Assembly (NCBI GenBank): GCA_020052415.1 | Contig: JAGVPB010000010.1 | Span: forward strand, 55,540 to 119,539 | DNA: 64,000 nucleotides | Origin: Bacteroidales bacterium | GTDB lineage: Bacteria > Bacteroidota > Bacteroidia > Bacteroidales > JAADJA01 | Direction: 5' to 3' | Shown here: positions 25,987-35,348 of the stretch, one piece after another | How the letters are laid out: each line of letters begins with the position of its first letter | Numbering within the stretch: the first letter of the stretch is position 1 | The notes under the pieces: generated by a model | What the model saw: only the letters and a program-made list of their open reading frames with translations | Database searches by the model: none | What the model was told of the DNA's origin: nothing | Position numbers and translations under genes: made by a program

Positions 25987-27534
25987 ATGGGCTTGAAACA
26001 AAAAACAGCCGATCTCAAGAAAAGGATGCGGGAAGCGGTAAAGGGGGGAGGATCAAAAGCGATTGAGAAACAAAAGGCTATTGGTAAGAAAACTGCCCGT
26101 GAACGTATTCTTTCTATCCTTGATCCCAAATCCTTTCATGAATATGATCTTTTTGTAGAGCATGCCGGGAGGGATTTTGACATGGATAAAAAATACCTTC
26201 CCGGAGATGGTGTAATTACAGGAACAGGCACTATAAGTGGTTACCCGGTTTGTATTTATGCGCAGGATTTCACGGTAGCAGGGGGTTCGCTTGGCTGGGC
26301 TCATGCCAAGAAGATCATTAAGATCATGGATCACGCTATGAAATTGAAAATTCCTATCATCGGAATCAATGATTCCGGCGGTGCGCGTATTCAGGAAGGG
26401 GTAAATGCGCTTGCAGGCTATGGCGAGATTTTTTACCGTAATACTCAAGCTTCAGGCGTTATACCACAGATTTCAGTCATACTTGGACCTTGTGCCGGAG
26501 GTGCTGTTTATTCCCCTGCACTCACTGATTTTGTTTTTGTGGTCGAAAATGTTTCCAAAATGTTCATCACCGGCCCTGAAGTAATAAAGACTGTATTGGG
26601 CGAAGATATTTCGATGGAAGAACTTGGAGGAGCAAGGGTGCACGCTGAAATTACCGGCAATGCTCATTTTTTTGCCGAAAGTGAAGAAGAATGTTTTGAT
26701 CAGATCAAGCACCTGATCAGTTTTATTCCCTGGAACAATGATAAAAAAGCTGAACCCTTCCCCAAAAAACCACCGAAAGCCAGAAAATATAATATAGATG
26801 AAGTAATCCCTGCCGATCCCAGACAGCCTTATGATGTTCGGGATATCATTAAATCCCTTTGCGATGATTCTGAATTCCTTGAAATCCAGGAACTTTTTGC
26901 AGCAAATATTATTATCGGTTTTGCAAGGATGGCCGGCCAAACTGTCGGATTTGTGGCAAACCAGCCTTTGGTGCTTGCCGGAGTACTTGATGTAGATTCA
27001 TCTGATAAAGCCGCAAGATTTATAAGGTATTGTGATTCATTCAATATCCCATTGGTAACACTGGTTGATCTTCCGGGTTATCTGCCCGGCATTGAACAGG
27101 AACATGCTGGCGTTATACGTCATGGAGCAAAAGTTTTGTACGCTTATTCGGAAGCAACTGTCCCCAAGATTACTGTCATCATGCGAAAAGCTTATGGCGG
27201 TGGATATATTGCCATGTGTTCGACCCACCTGCGGGCTGATTTTGTTTGTGCATGGCCAACCGCGGAAATTGCAGTCATGGGACCTGAGGGTGCAGCGAAT
27301 ATCATATTCCGGAATGAAATAAAAGCAGCCGAAAATCCGGATGAAATGCGTAAACAAAAGATTAAGGAATATAAGAGCAAATTTGCAAATCCTTACGTGG
27401 CTGCTGCTTATGGCTTTGTTGATGCAGTTATCGAAGCCAAAGAAACTAGAAATTTTATTGTCCATGCCCTTGATGTTTCTTCCCTGAAAGTGGAAGTGGC
27501 TCCAAAAAAGAAACATGGCATTCCTCCCTTTTAA
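25987..27534 (+). CDS. Acyl-CoA carboxylase carboxyltransferase (beta) subunit, propionyl/methylmalonyl-CoA type
   Basis: 515-residue carboxyltransferase of the PccB/MmdA family, which moves CO2 between biotin and propionyl-CoA/methylmalonyl-CoA. N-terminal and C-terminal crotonase-like halves are present: GGSLGWAHAKKI, INDSGGARIQEGV and GPCAGGAVYSPALTDF in the first, VDLPGYLPGIEQEHAGVIRHGAK, YGGGYIAMCS and WPTAEIAVMGPEGAANI in the second. The next gene is the biotin carrier. No biotin carboxylase or membrane decarboxylase subunit is adjacent, so direction (propionyl-CoA carboxylation or sodium-pumping decarboxylation) is unresolved. Confidence 0.93.
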   Translation: MGLKQKTADLKKRMREAVKGGGSKAIEKQKAIGKKTARERILSILDPKSFHEYDLFVEHAGRDFDMDKKYLPGDGVITGTGTISGYPVCIYAQDFTVAGGSLGWAHAKKIIKIMDHAMKLKIPIIGINDSGGARIQEGVNALAGYGEIFYRNTQASGVIPQISVILGPCAGGAVYSPALTDFVFVVENVSKMFITGPEVIKTVLGEDISMEELGGARVHAEITGNAHFFAESEEECFDQIKHLISFIPWNNDKKAEPFPKKPPKARKYNIDEVIPADPRQPYDVRDIIKSLCDDSEFLEIQELFAANIIIGFARMAGQTVGFVANQPLVLAGVLDVDSSDKAARFIRYCDSFNIPLVTLVDLPGYLPGIEQEHAGVIRHGAKVLYAYSEATVPKITVIMRKAYGGGYIAMCSTHLRADFVCAWPTAEIAVMGPEGAANIIFRNEIKAAENPDEMRKQKIKEYKSKFANPYVAAAYGFVDAVIEAKETRNFIVHALDVSSLKVEVAPKKKHGIPPF

Positions 27535-27588
27535 TAAGGTTGATCTTTAGCAATTATAATTAAAAATTATTAAATTAAAATTATATTT

Positions 27589-27933
27589 ATGGCTGAAACA
27601 AATAATGTTCAACAAGATTTAAAGAAAGGACAATTTAAATCTCTCCTGGTTGAAAATATTAAATATCGAACCATTCTTACAAAAAAATATCAGGATAAAA
27701 AGCCTTATACCCCAAAGGACTTTAAAAAAATAACTGCCTTTATACCGGGAACCATCACTAAGATATTTGTGACTCCTAAAAAAAAGGTCAAAGCCGGCGA
27801 CAAACTTCTTAACCTGGAGGCTATGAAAATGGAGAATATTATCTTATCTCCTGTTGATGGGACAATAAAGCTGATTTCTGTGAAAGAAGGAGAAAAGGTA
27901 ACCAAAGAAATGGTTTTGATCGAACTTCTGTAA
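27589..27933 (+). CDS. Biotin carboxyl carrier protein subunit
   Basis: 114 residues. A basic N-terminal extension (1-50) is followed by a biotinyl domain with the biotinylation motif LEAMKMENI (Lys80), preceded by FIPGTITKIFV and followed by SPVDGTI. It carries carboxybiotin for the preceding carboxyltransferase, 54 bp upstream, in the same operon. Separate small carriers like this replace the fused PccA C-terminus in many anaerobic Bacteroidota. Confidence 0.92.
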   Translation: MAETNNVQQDLKKGQFKSLLVENIKYRTILTKKYQDKKPYTPKDFKKITAFIPGTITKIFVTPKKKVKAGDKLLNLEAMKMENIILSPVDGTIKLISVKEGEKVTKEMVLIELL

Positions 27934-28006
27934 TCCGGGCCGATTGGTGTGCCTGATTATTCTCAAAAATTTATTTATTCATTGAAAGGATAGGTGTAAT
28001 TTACAT

Positions 28007-28014
28007 TATTTTTG
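28007..28014 (+). promoter_or_regulatory. -7 promoter box for the pan operon
   Basis: TATTTTTG followed by C matches the -7 consensus, 82 bp before panC, with a TTG 22 bp upstream. Confidence 0.4.
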
Positions 28015-28096
28015 CCTGTCCGGTAGAAATAATTTTTTATGAAGTATTTTCCGGGCATTTTAGCCCTGATAATTTTTTATTTAGAGTATTCGATTA

Positions 28097-28942
28097 ATGA
28101 TCAAACTAAAAACCGTAAAAGAAACTATTCATCAGCTTGAAGAAGTCAGAAAAAAGGGCAAATCCGTAGGATTTGTTCCCACAATGGGTGCACTTCATGA
28201 AGGTCATTTGTCCCTGATAAGGGAAGCAAAAAATGAGAATGATTTTGTGGTGAGCAGTATTTTTATCAATCCAATTCAGTTCAATAATAAAAATGACCTC
28301 GTAAATTATCCAAAAGACCTGAATAAGGATATTGATTTGTTGTTATCTGCAGACACTGATTTATTATTTCTGCCGACAGAAGAAGAAATGTATCCTGAAC
28401 CTGTGACTGAAGTATTTGATTTTGGTGGCCTGGACGAAGTTCTGGAAGGAAAATTCAGGCCCGGACATTTCAAGGGTGTTGCAATTGTTGTTAAACGGCT
28501 TTTTGAAATAATAAAACCGGATAAGGCTTATTTTGGATTAAAAGATTATCAGCAGCTCCTTATTATTCATAGAATCACAAAAAACTATCATTTACCCGTT
28601 GAAATTATCCCTTGTCCTACCATTCGTGAGGATGATGGTTTGGCAATGAGTTCGCGGAATCAATTGCTTTCGAAACAGGAAAGGAAGCAGGCTATTTTAC
28701 TTTATGAGGTACTAAAGATGGTCAAAATCCAGTCGGGATTTTCTTCAATAAATGAGGTCAAAACGCATGTTGACAGGCTTTTTCGCAAGACCAAAGATGT
28801 TAAGCTGGAATATTTTGAAATAGTTGATATGTACACGCTCGAACCATTAAAAGCCTGGGCACAGAGCAAAAATGTGATCGCATGTGTTGCAGCCTGGGTC
28901 GGAAATGTGCGCCTGATAGATAATATTATTTTATTTTCTTAA
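28097..28942 (+). CDS. panC: Pantothenate synthetase
   Basis: ATP-dependent condensation of pantoate and beta-alanine to pantothenate. 281 residues. FVPTMGALHEGHLSL contains the HEGH (34-37) nucleotidyl-transfer motif. SIFINPIQF, GHFKGVAIVVKRLF, YFGLKDYQQ and IREDDGLAMSSRN are PanC signatures. It leads the operon panC-panD-(UPF0104-like)-hldE2-radA, all with gaps of at most 12 bp or overlaps. Confidence 0.96.
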   Translation: MIKLKTVKETIHQLEEVRKKGKSVGFVPTMGALHEGHLSLIREAKNENDFVVSSIFINPIQFNNKNDLVNYPKDLNKDIDLLLSADTDLLFLPTEEEMYPEPVTEVFDFGGLDEVLEGKFRPGHFKGVAIVVKRLFEIIKPDKAYFGLKDYQQLLIIHRITKNYHLPVEIIPCPTIREDDGLAMSSRNQLLSKQERKQAILLYEVLKMVKIQSGFSSINEVKTHVDRLFRKTKDVKLEYFEIVDMYTLEPLKAWAQSKNVIACVAAWVGNVRLIDNIILFS

Positions 28943-28954
28943 TTTTGCCGGGCT

Positions 28955-29302
28955 ATGGTGATACAAGTACTTAAATCCAAAATTCACAGGGCGACGATAA
29001 CCGATTCTGACCTGAATTATATCGGAAGCATTGCCATTGATGAGGATCTGATAGAGGCAGCAAATCTGATTGAAAATGAAAAGGTTCATATTTATAACAT
29101 CAACAATGGTGAACGACTTGAAACATACGTAATAAAAGGAGAGAGAGGATCAGGAATGATTTCCGTGAATGGAGCTGCCGCCCGTAAAGTTGCAATAGGA
29201 GATAAAATCATTATTGTTTCGTATGGTTCACTGGAACTCGAGGAGGCTAAGCGTTTTAAGCCCGTTATCATATTCCCGGATGAATTTAATAAACTGAAGT
29301 AA
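28955..29302 (+). CDS. panD: Aspartate 1-decarboxylase proenzyme
   Basis: Makes beta-alanine from aspartate, the other PanC substrate. 115 residues. The self-cleavage site is Gly24-Ser25 (YIGSIAID), which yields the pyruvoyl group. [29 protein letters not shown] and IIIVSYGSL are typical. It is 12 bp after panC. A TAATTTTG box spans the panC stop (28940-28947) and might provide an internal promoter. Confidence 0.96.
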   Translation: MVIQVLKSKIHRATITDSDLNYIGSIAIDEDLIEAANLIENEKVHIYNINNGERLETYVIKGERGSGMISVNGAAARKVAIGDKIIIVSYGSLELEEAKRFKPVIIFPDEFNKLK

Positions 29303-29307
29303 TCGTT

Positions 29308-30321
29308 TTGAATAAAACCCTTTTAAATGCTTTCAAAGTAATATTTTTCCTTGGGCTGGGTATATTCTTTATCTGGCTGTTTATGCATAACCTTACTTCT
29401 GAAGAAAAAACCGATATTTTCACATCATTTAAAGGAGCCAATTATTGGTGGATAGCAGTTTCTCTGGTGATAGGAATTCTTAGTCATTTCAGCCGATCAA
29501 TAAGATGGAAATTATTAATAGAACCTATGGGCTACAATCCCCGACTCAGAAACACTTTTCTTGCTGTAATGATCGGATATTTTGCAAACATGGCACTACC
29601 AAGACTTGGAGAAGTTACCCGATGTGGTATCCTCTCCCGGTATGAAAAGATTCCGATTCAGAAAGCATTCGGTACCGTTGTCACTGAAAGAGGCCTCGAT
29701 TTGATCACACTCATGCTTGTCTTTCTCATAAATTTTTTCATTAATATTGACAAACTGGCGATTTTCAAAGAATCATTAATTTATATTAAGTTCTACGAAC
29801 GATATAATCGGATAGAAAATCCTGGTTACATCTATTGGTTTGCAGCTTTTCTGACTGGATTAATTATTTTAATAATGATTCGGTTCCGGTATAAAATATC
29901 GCATACCCTGCTGTATAAAAAATTTAAAGAAATTATTCTTGGATTTTTTGAGGGACTGAAATCACTGTTAAAAATTAAAAAGCCATTCTGGTTTGTCTTT
30001 CATTCAATTTTTATTTGGCTGGCATACCTCATGATGACCTGGATCGTTTTTTTAAGTTTGCCTTCCACCAGTAACTTAGGATTGGATGCCGGATTGTCCG
30101 TACTTGTTTTCGGTTCCATTGGTATCATCCTTATCCAGGGTGGAATTGGAATTTATCCCTGGATTGTTGCACAGATGCTTGCTTTGTTTTTAATCCCCGG
30201 GACAAAGGGATATGCAATGGGATGGCTTCTGTGGTCGGGTCAAACCCTCATGATCATATTTGCAGGAATTTTATCAATGATATTGTTACCGTTTTTAAAT
30301 CAAAAGAGCCATGGAACTTGA
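29308..30321 (+). CDS. Lysylphosphatidylglycerol synthase TM-domain (UPF0104-like) membrane protein
   Basis: 337 residues with about eight transmembrane segments and the flippase-like fold of LPG synthase transmembrane proteins. Family markers are [27 protein letters not shown] and [10 protein letters not shown]. It lacks the soluble aminoacyl-transfer domain of MprF, so it is more likely a lipid flippase or a factor for lipid-linked precursors. The start is a TTG 5 bp after the panD stop; no in-frame ATG precedes the first helix. It overlaps the next gene by 11 bp. Confidence 0.85.
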   Translation: MNKTLLNAFKVIFFLGLGIFFIWLFMHNLTSEEKTDIFTSFKGANYWWIAVSLVIGILSHFSRSIRWKLLIEPMGYNPRLRNTFLAVMIGYFANMALPRLGEVTRCGILSRYEKIPIQKAFGTVVTERGLDLITLMLVFLINFFINIDKLAIFKESLIYIKFYERYNRIENPGYIYWFAAFLTGLIILIMIRFRYKISHTLLYKKFKEIILGFFEGLKSLLKIKKPFWFVFHSIFIWLAYLMMTWIVFLSLPSTSNLGLDAGLSVLVFGSIGIILIQGGIGIYPWIVAQMLALFLIPGTKGYAMGWLLWSGQTLMIIFAGILSMILLPFLNQKSHGT

Positions 30322-30802
30322 TTTAATAAAATTAAAAATAATGGATATCGCTTCACTCAAAAGGCAATTGGCAGTGTGGCATTTCCTGCGTAAAAAAATA
30401 GTATTTACCAATGGTTGTTTCGACATAATTCATCAGGGTCATATTGATTACCTGGCCAAAGCAAAAGATCTTGGTAATATTTTGGTGATCGGGCTGAACA
30501 CCGACGAGTCGGTTCGGAGGATAAAAGGAGATAACCGGCCGGTAAACGACCAAAATTCACGGGCGCTTGTCCTTGCCTCGCTCCGGTTTGTTGATGTTGT
30601 AATCCTTTTCGATGAAGATACCCCTTATAACATGATAAAGGAAATAAAACCGGATATACTTGTAAAGGGAAGCGATTACAAAACAAAAGAAATAGTCGGG
30701 GCCGATATTGTTAAGGAAAGTGGTGGAATAATCACTACGATTGATTTTCTGGAAGGATATTCAACTTCAGCCATCATTGAAAAAATAAAACAAATCAGGT
30801 GA
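30311..30802 (+). CDS. D-glycero-beta-D-manno-heptose 1-phosphate adenylyltransferase
   Basis: 163-residue cytidylyltransferase-fold enzyme equivalent to the C-terminal half of HldE (RfaE2). It makes ADP-heptose for the LPS inner core. [18 protein letters not shown] has the HxGH motif (41-44), and [17 protein letters not shown], with a late [10 protein letters not shown], completes the family pattern. The kinase half is not present here, as in organisms with split hldE. ATG 30341 (MDIASLK) is an alternative start that would avoid the overlap with the previous gene. Confidence 0.93.
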   Translation: MELDLIKLKIMDIASLKRQLAVWHFLRKKIVFTNGCFDIIHQGHIDYLAKAKDLGNILVIGLNTDESVRRIKGDNRPVNDQNSRALVLASLRFVDVVILFDEDTPYNMIKEIKPDILVKGSDYKTKEIVGADIVKESGGIITTIDFLEGYSTSAIIEKIKQIR

Positions 30803-30813
30803 AAGATAATTAA

Positions 30814-32181
30814 ATGGCAAAACCCAGCTCAGTATTTTTTTGTCAAAGTTGTGGTGCCCAATCACCGAAATGGATTGGGCGATGTCCATCCTGCGGGGAA
30901 TGGAATACATATATTGAAGAAATTATTCAGCGCGGCTCCTCAAAAAACAAATCACCCTTACATCAAAGGCAAATTCTGTCTGTACCGGTCAGGGTTGCCG
31001 AAATTCAAAGTGGAAAAGAATCAAGGATTAACACTCTTGACCAGGAACTTAACAGGGTACTTGGCGGAGGGCTCGTAACAGGATCGTTGGTTTTGGTTGG
31101 TGGCGAACCGGGGATCGGAAAATCAACATTAATGCTGCAAATTGCACTGAATCTCAGAAATATTAAAGTGCTTTATATCACCGGGGAAGAAAGTGAACAG
31201 CAAATTAAAATGCGCTCCGACAGGATTAATACAAAAGATCAAAATTGCTTTATTCTGGCTGAAACGTTAACCCAAAATATATTCCAACAGATTGAACAGC
31301 TTGAGCCGGCATTGGTTATAGTTGATTCAATACAAACTCTTCATACCGATTTGATTGATTCGTCAGCAGGTAGTATTTCGCAGATCAGGGAATGCGCATC
31401 TGAATTTCAAAAGTATGCCAAGCTTACAAATGTGCCCGTGATCCTGATTGGCCATATTACAAAGGATGGAACCCTTGCCGGCCCAAAAATACTGGAACAC
31501 ATGGTTGACACTGTTTTGCAATTTGAGGGTGAGAGGAATTATGGTTACAGAATATTAAGATGTATTAAGAATCGTTTCGGTTCGACCTCCGAACTGGGTA
31601 TTTATGAAATGCAGAATTCGGGTCTTCGTGAAATTGCAAATCCATCCGAAATTTTACTGTCGCACAGGGATGAAAACCTGAGCGGTGTTGCTATATCGGC
31701 AATGGTTGAAGGCCTTCGGCCAATGATGATCGAAACACAGGCACTGGTTGGGTCAGCTGCCTACGGAACACCACAGCGGTCATCCACCGGTTTCGATTCA
31801 AGAAGGTTAAATATGTTGCTTGCTGTTCTTGAAAAACGCAGTGGTTTTAAGTTGGGGATGAAAGATGTTTTTTTGAATATCGCAGGCGGATTGCATGTTG
31901 ATGACACTGCAATTGATTTGGCAGTTATATGTGCAGTTTTATCTTCCAACGAAGATATTCCGGTTGACCAGAATATATGTTTTGCAGGCGAAGTTGGCCT
32001 TTCAGGCGAAATCCGATCCGTAAACAGGATCGAACAGCGCATTGCTGAAGCTGCAAAACTTGGTTTTGAACAGATCTTTATTTCAAAATACAACCTCAAA
32101 AATATCACATCTGACAAGTATAATATCAGATTGATTCCTGTTGCAAAAGTTGAAGAAGTTTTTAAGAAACTTTTTGGGTAA
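30814..32181 (+). CDS. radA: DNA repair protein RadA
   Basis: 455 residues; a RecA-like helicase promoting branch migration in recombination. The C4 zinc finger is Cys10, Cys13, Cys24, Cys27. Walker A is GEPGIGKST (97-105) and the RadA-specific motif KNRFG is at 252-256. The C-terminal Lon-protease-like domain includes FLNIAGGLHVDDTAIDLA and GEVGLSGEIRSV. It ends the operon begun by panC, 11 bp after hldE2. Confidence 0.96.
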   Translation: MAKPSSVFFCQSCGAQSPKWIGRCPSCGEWNTYIEEIIQRGSSKNKSPLHQRQILSVPVRVAEIQSGKESRINTLDQELNRVLGGGLVTGSLVLVGGEPGIGKSTLMLQIALNLRNIKVLYITGEESEQQIKMRSDRINTKDQNCFILAETLTQNIFQQIEQLEPALVIVDSIQTLHTDLIDSSAGSISQIRECASEFQKYAKLTNVPVILIGHITKDGTLAGPKILEHMVDTVLQFEGERNYGYRILRCIKNRFGSTSELGIYEMQNSGLREIANPSEILLSHRDENLSGVAISAMVEGLRPMMIETQALVGSAAYGTPQRSSTGFDSRRLNMLLAVLEKRSGFKLGMKDVFLNIAGGLHVDDTAIDLAVICAVLSSNEDIPVDQNICFAGEVGLSGEIRSVNRIEQRIAEAAKLGFEQIFISKYNLKNITSDKYNIRLIPVAKVEEVFKKLFG

Positions 32182-32222
32182 ATCAAGCGAAATAAAAAAT
32201 GCTTGTGTATGAATGGAAAAAT

Positions 32223-32456
32223 TTATTCCAATAATTTTTTTCTTGCGCTGAAAACCTTTTTACTACCATAGACAGCACTCAAACCAATCAATAACGCTAA
32301 TCCGCTACCGATAGGTGCGCCACCGCCAACAGGTCCTGCACCGCCGCCAGGTCCTCCACCCGGATCAGGAGGAGCATCGGCAAAAGTTAAATTCGTAATA
32401 AAGCATAAACTTATCAAGAATGATAAAACTGCAATTTTTTTTATAGATTTTTTCAT
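32223..32456 (-). CDS. Small PID-CTERM-like exported protein
   Basis: 77 residues: a signal peptide (about 1-27), a short Gly/Pro-rich segment (GGGPGGGAGPVGGGAP), then PIGSGLALLIGLSAVYGSKK and a basic tail. The C-terminal arrangement of P-I-x-x-G-L, a hydrophobic helix and a YGxKK end fits the PID-CTERM sorting signal of Bacteroidota, with Gly at the Asp position. The mature part is only about 20 residues, so it may be little more than a membrane-held glycine-rich peptide. Its promoter is unusually clear. Confidence 0.75.
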   Translation of the reverse strand: MKKSIKKIAVLSFLISLCFITNLTFADAPPDPGGGPGGGAGPVGGGAPIGSGLALLIGLSAVYGSKKVFSARKKLLE

Positions 32457-32557
32457 TATTGATGGTCTTGTTATGTTCGTTTATTTTTTTTAGAAACCAG
32501 AAGATAATTACATTTTAATCGCTCACCAAAATCTTTCACTAAGTTCTAAACCAATTG

Positions 32558-32589
32558 CAAAAGTAATGATAATTTATAACTTCGACAAA
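32558..32589 (-). promoter_or_regulatory. Consensus promoter for the PID-CTERM protein gene
   Basis: On the minus strand: TTTG (complement of 32586-32589), 20 bp, then TACTTTTG (complement of 32558-32565). This leaves a leader of about 95 nt. The remaining 32466-32724 DNA shows no gene. Confidence 0.5.
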
Positions 32590-32724
32590 AATAAACAGAA
32601 AAATTTTCTTTTACTTTAATTTCAATATAAAATTCACAGCCGGATTTATGAAAAACTTATAGAAAACCAATTCTTCCTGACCTCAATTTATTCTGCTGAC
32701 TCATGCATTCTTTTAAAGCAATAT

Positions 32725-33678
32725 TTAATTGGCAATTTTATAAGTCACCCCAATAGAAAGTAATTCTTTGATTTGGGTTCTCGGCCCTGTATTTCCATCC
32801 TTATCTTTAACCGGAGTATCGTGGTCATAAAGCATCAGCATTCCAACACTTGCAGCAAGCCATGAGTTTACTTGCATTTTAATCATGGTATCCCAGTTTA
32901 TGTCAATATTTTGAGGATCCTTCAGATAATCGGAAAACAATTCCAGTTTGGTGCTGATATTTACATTTTTAATAATGTCCTTTACAAACATAAATCTAAA
33001 GTAAGCTCCAAATTCAAATTTAGTTTTATCACCGTCCTGGTATTTTGATTCAATAACCGGTAATCCGGTACTGTCGAACTGACTATATTTTGCAGGTTCC
33101 ACGCCAAATGATCCCCCATCAGCAAGTTCCTGATCATTAACTATTAACCAACGGGCTGTACTAGGGGATAAATAGAATGACATGAATTCGTAAGGCTTGT
33201 ATTCCATTCCAATCCCCAGCGAAATATAAGCCGGCGCCAGAAAATTGGATATCTTCGTTTTGTTCATGGTATCTGCATGATAATCGTATCCTTCGGTAAA
33301 CTGAGATTTAAAATTAAAATTTACCGAATAGAACCACTTGTCACTGGCCTTTAATCCGTAATTTGAAAGAAAATCAATTTTGTCCTCACTTTTCCTGAAT
33401 GCCCTTGATCCTGTTTTATTCTGACCATAGGCCAGCCCCAGTATATTTTCCCATTTGGATTTTCCTTTAATGTATCCGGCATAAAAATTAAAAAAGCCGT
33501 TAAGGGTAATATTATTTTCGCCACCGGCTGCCCAGTTGGTAAAAGAAGCCTGCGAAAACATCAGTGAAACATCGCTTTTTATTTTCCATGCTGTGTCAGC
33601 ATCCGATTGAGCATGTGTAAAAAGTCCAAAAAATACAAATACCGCCAATAAAATTTTCATTTTTTTCATATTTTTCAT
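32725..33678 (-). CDS. DUF3078 domain-containing outer-membrane-type protein
   Basis: 317 residues. A signal peptide (ending FGLFTHAQ) is followed by a beta-rich barrel-like domain. It has the DUF3078 opening WKIKSDVSLMFSQASFTNWAAGGENNIT and GYIKGKSKWENILGLAYGQ, and ends in a strand with a terminal Asn (LSIGVTYKIAN). These proteins are widespread in Bacteroidota; their function is not known. In-frame ATGs at 33669 and 33663 are nearly equivalent starts. Divergent from tilS; a TATTTTTG box (minus strand, 33741-33748) is a candidate promoter. Confidence 0.88.
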   Translation of the reverse strand: MKNMKKMKILLAVFVFFGLFTHAQSDADTAWKIKSDVSLMFSQASFTNWAAGGENNITLNGFFNFYAGYIKGKSKWENILGLAYGQNKTGSRAFRKSEDKIDFLSNYGLKASDKWFYSVNFNFKSQFTEGYDYHADTMNKTKISNFLAPAYISLGIGMEYKPYEFMSFYLSPSTARWLIVNDQELADGGSFGVEPAKYSQFDSTGLPVIESKYQDGDKTKFEFGAYFRFMFVKDIIKNVNISTKLELFSDYLKDPQNIDINWDTMIKMQVNSWLAASVGMLMLYDHDTPVKDKDGNTGPRTQIKELLSIGVTYKIAN

Positions 33679-33817
33679 TTAGTTGATCGCGAAATTAATA
33701 GAAAAATTTTCATGAACTCTGAACTTAAAGCTTTTATATGCAAAAATAGAACATAGTTTTCCGATCGGCTATTCCGATACTATCCACCAATTTGTGCGGA
33801 ATTGCTAATTTTGTTGA

Positions 33818-35146
33818 ATGTTACATAAGTTTCAAAATTTCATACTTGACAACAAGCTTTTTAAAAGTAGCGATACAATTTTACTGGCAGTAAGTGGAGG
33901 GGTTGATTCAATGGTAATGACAGAGTTATTTGACCTGGGTAACTTTAAATACTCGATCGCACATTGTAACTATGGCCTTAGGGGAAAGGAGTCGGACGAA
34001 GATGAAAATTTCGTTCTGAGAATAGCAAAAAAAAATGTAAGATTTCATAACCGGAAGTTTGATACAAAAAAATTTGCTGCAAAAGAAAAAATATCAGTCC
34101 AAATGGCTGCCAGGAATCTGCGGCAGCAATGGTTTAGGGAACTGATTAATGAATTCGGATACGCATTTTATGCAACAGCACATCACCAGGATGACCAGAT
34201 TGAAACCTTCTTTATTAACCTGCTCCGGGGTAGCGGAATTTCCGGACTGCATGGTATTCTGCCAAAATCTGGAAATCAAATTCATCCGATGCTGTTCTCT
34301 AACCGCGTAGAAATTGAAGAATTCGCCAGAGTAAATGGAGTTTCATACAGGAACGATAGCTCGAATTTTAAAACCGATTATTTACGTAACAAAATCCGCC
34401 TTCAACTATTGCCTGTCCTAAAGACAATCCAAAAAGATTATGCAACAGTTATTACCGGAAATATTGAGCGCCTGAAACAAGCAGAACAAATATATTTTCA
34501 GCAAATAAATGTTGTAAAGAATAATTTGCTGATGGCATCAGATGAAGAACTGAAAATACCTGTTGATGGACTCCGTGGATTAAAACCGATAGATACTTAT
34601 TTATTTGAGATCTTAGAGCCATATAATTTTCAGTTTTCCGATATAAAAAATATCATTCATTCATTGGATAGCCAGACCGGTAAGAAATTTTTTTCGCGAA
34701 CACATAAATTAGTCAGAGAGCGTGAATTCCTTATTATTTCAATGCTTAAACCGGATAAGAATCCAGATCAGAAATTTATAATAAATAAAGATACTCATGA
34801 AGTTCGAATCCCTTTCAATTTGACTGTGACACAGATAGTGAAATCCGCCGGTTTTCAAATCTTAAAAAATCCAAATATTGCAATGCTGGATGCTGAAAGA
34901 ATTGTTTTTCCACTGGAAATAAGGCACTGGAGAAAGGGAGATTATTTTTTCCCGCTGGGGATGAACCATAAAAAACTTGTCAGCGATTTTTTTACTGATA
35001 ATAAATTTTCAGCCTCTGATAAAGAAAGGACATGGTTGCTTTGTTCCGGAAGTGATATTCTTTGGATCATCAGGCACAGGATTGATGAACGGTTTAAAGT
35101 AACAGTCTCTACGAAAAAGATACTAAAACTTGAATTAGAGGTTTAA
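33818..35146 (+). CDS. tilS: tRNA(Ile)-lysidine synthetase
   Basis: 442 residues. Attaches lysine to C34 of the CAU-anticodon tRNA-Ile so that it reads AUA. The PP-loop SGGVDS lies at 26-31, with the downstream HCNYGLRGKESDEDE, ATAHHQDDQIETF and YRNDSSNFKTDYLRNKIR motifs. The C-terminal TilS domain (about 360-440) begins near IRHWRKGDYFFPLGM. A TAATTTTG -7-like box ends 4 bp before the ATG, so the leader is very short. Confidence 0.95.
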   Translation: MLHKFQNFILDNKLFKSSDTILLAVSGGVDSMVMTELFDLGNFKYSIAHCNYGLRGKESDEDENFVLRIAKKNVRFHNRKFDTKKFAAKEKISVQMAARNLRQQWFRELINEFGYAFYATAHHQDDQIETFFINLLRGSGISGLHGILPKSGNQIHPMLFSNRVEIEEFARVNGVSYRNDSSNFKTDYLRNKIRLQLLPVLKTIQKDYATVITGNIERLKQAEQIYFQQINVVKNNLLMASDEELKIPVDGLRGLKPIDTYLFEILEPYNFQFSDIKNIIHSLDSQTGKKFFSRTHKLVREREFLIISMLKPDKNPDQKFIINKDTHEVRIPFNLTVTQIVKSAGFQILKNPNIAMLDAERIVFPLEIRHWRKGDYFFPLGMNHKKLVSDFFTDNKFSASDKERTWLLCSGSDILWIIRHRIDERFKVTVSTKKILKLELEV

Positions 35147-35263
35147 GTTATTTGCCCGGTAAATTTTTTGCAATTATCAGTTTGCGTCAAACAAATCCTA
35201 ACCATCCGAATAATCACAAAGTATAAAAAACGTTAAAGTGCAGTTAAGGTAGGGTGAAATAAT

Positions 35264-35271
35264 TACTTTTG
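35264..35271 (+). promoter_or_regulatory. -7 promoter box for dsbD
   Basis: TACTTTTG followed by CGG fits TAnnTTTG and lies 77 bp before the dsbD ATG. Confidence 0.4.
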
Positions 35272-35289
35272 CGGAGGATAACAGCGGTT

Positions 35290-35319
35290 GACAATCATGA
35301 TTTGTCTTGATAAATCAAG
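35290..35319 (+). promoter_or_regulatory. Two adjacent inverted repeats in the dsbD leader
   Basis: GACAATCATGATTTGTC (35290-35306) is a near palindrome around ATCATGAT. CTTGAT (35306-35311) and ATCAAG (35314-35319) form a second perfect pair separated by AA. Both lie downstream of the -7 box, so they are in the transcribed leader or act as operators. Confidence 0.45.
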
Positions 35320-35348
35320 TATTGGCAATGTTTTTTAAGTATTAATAA

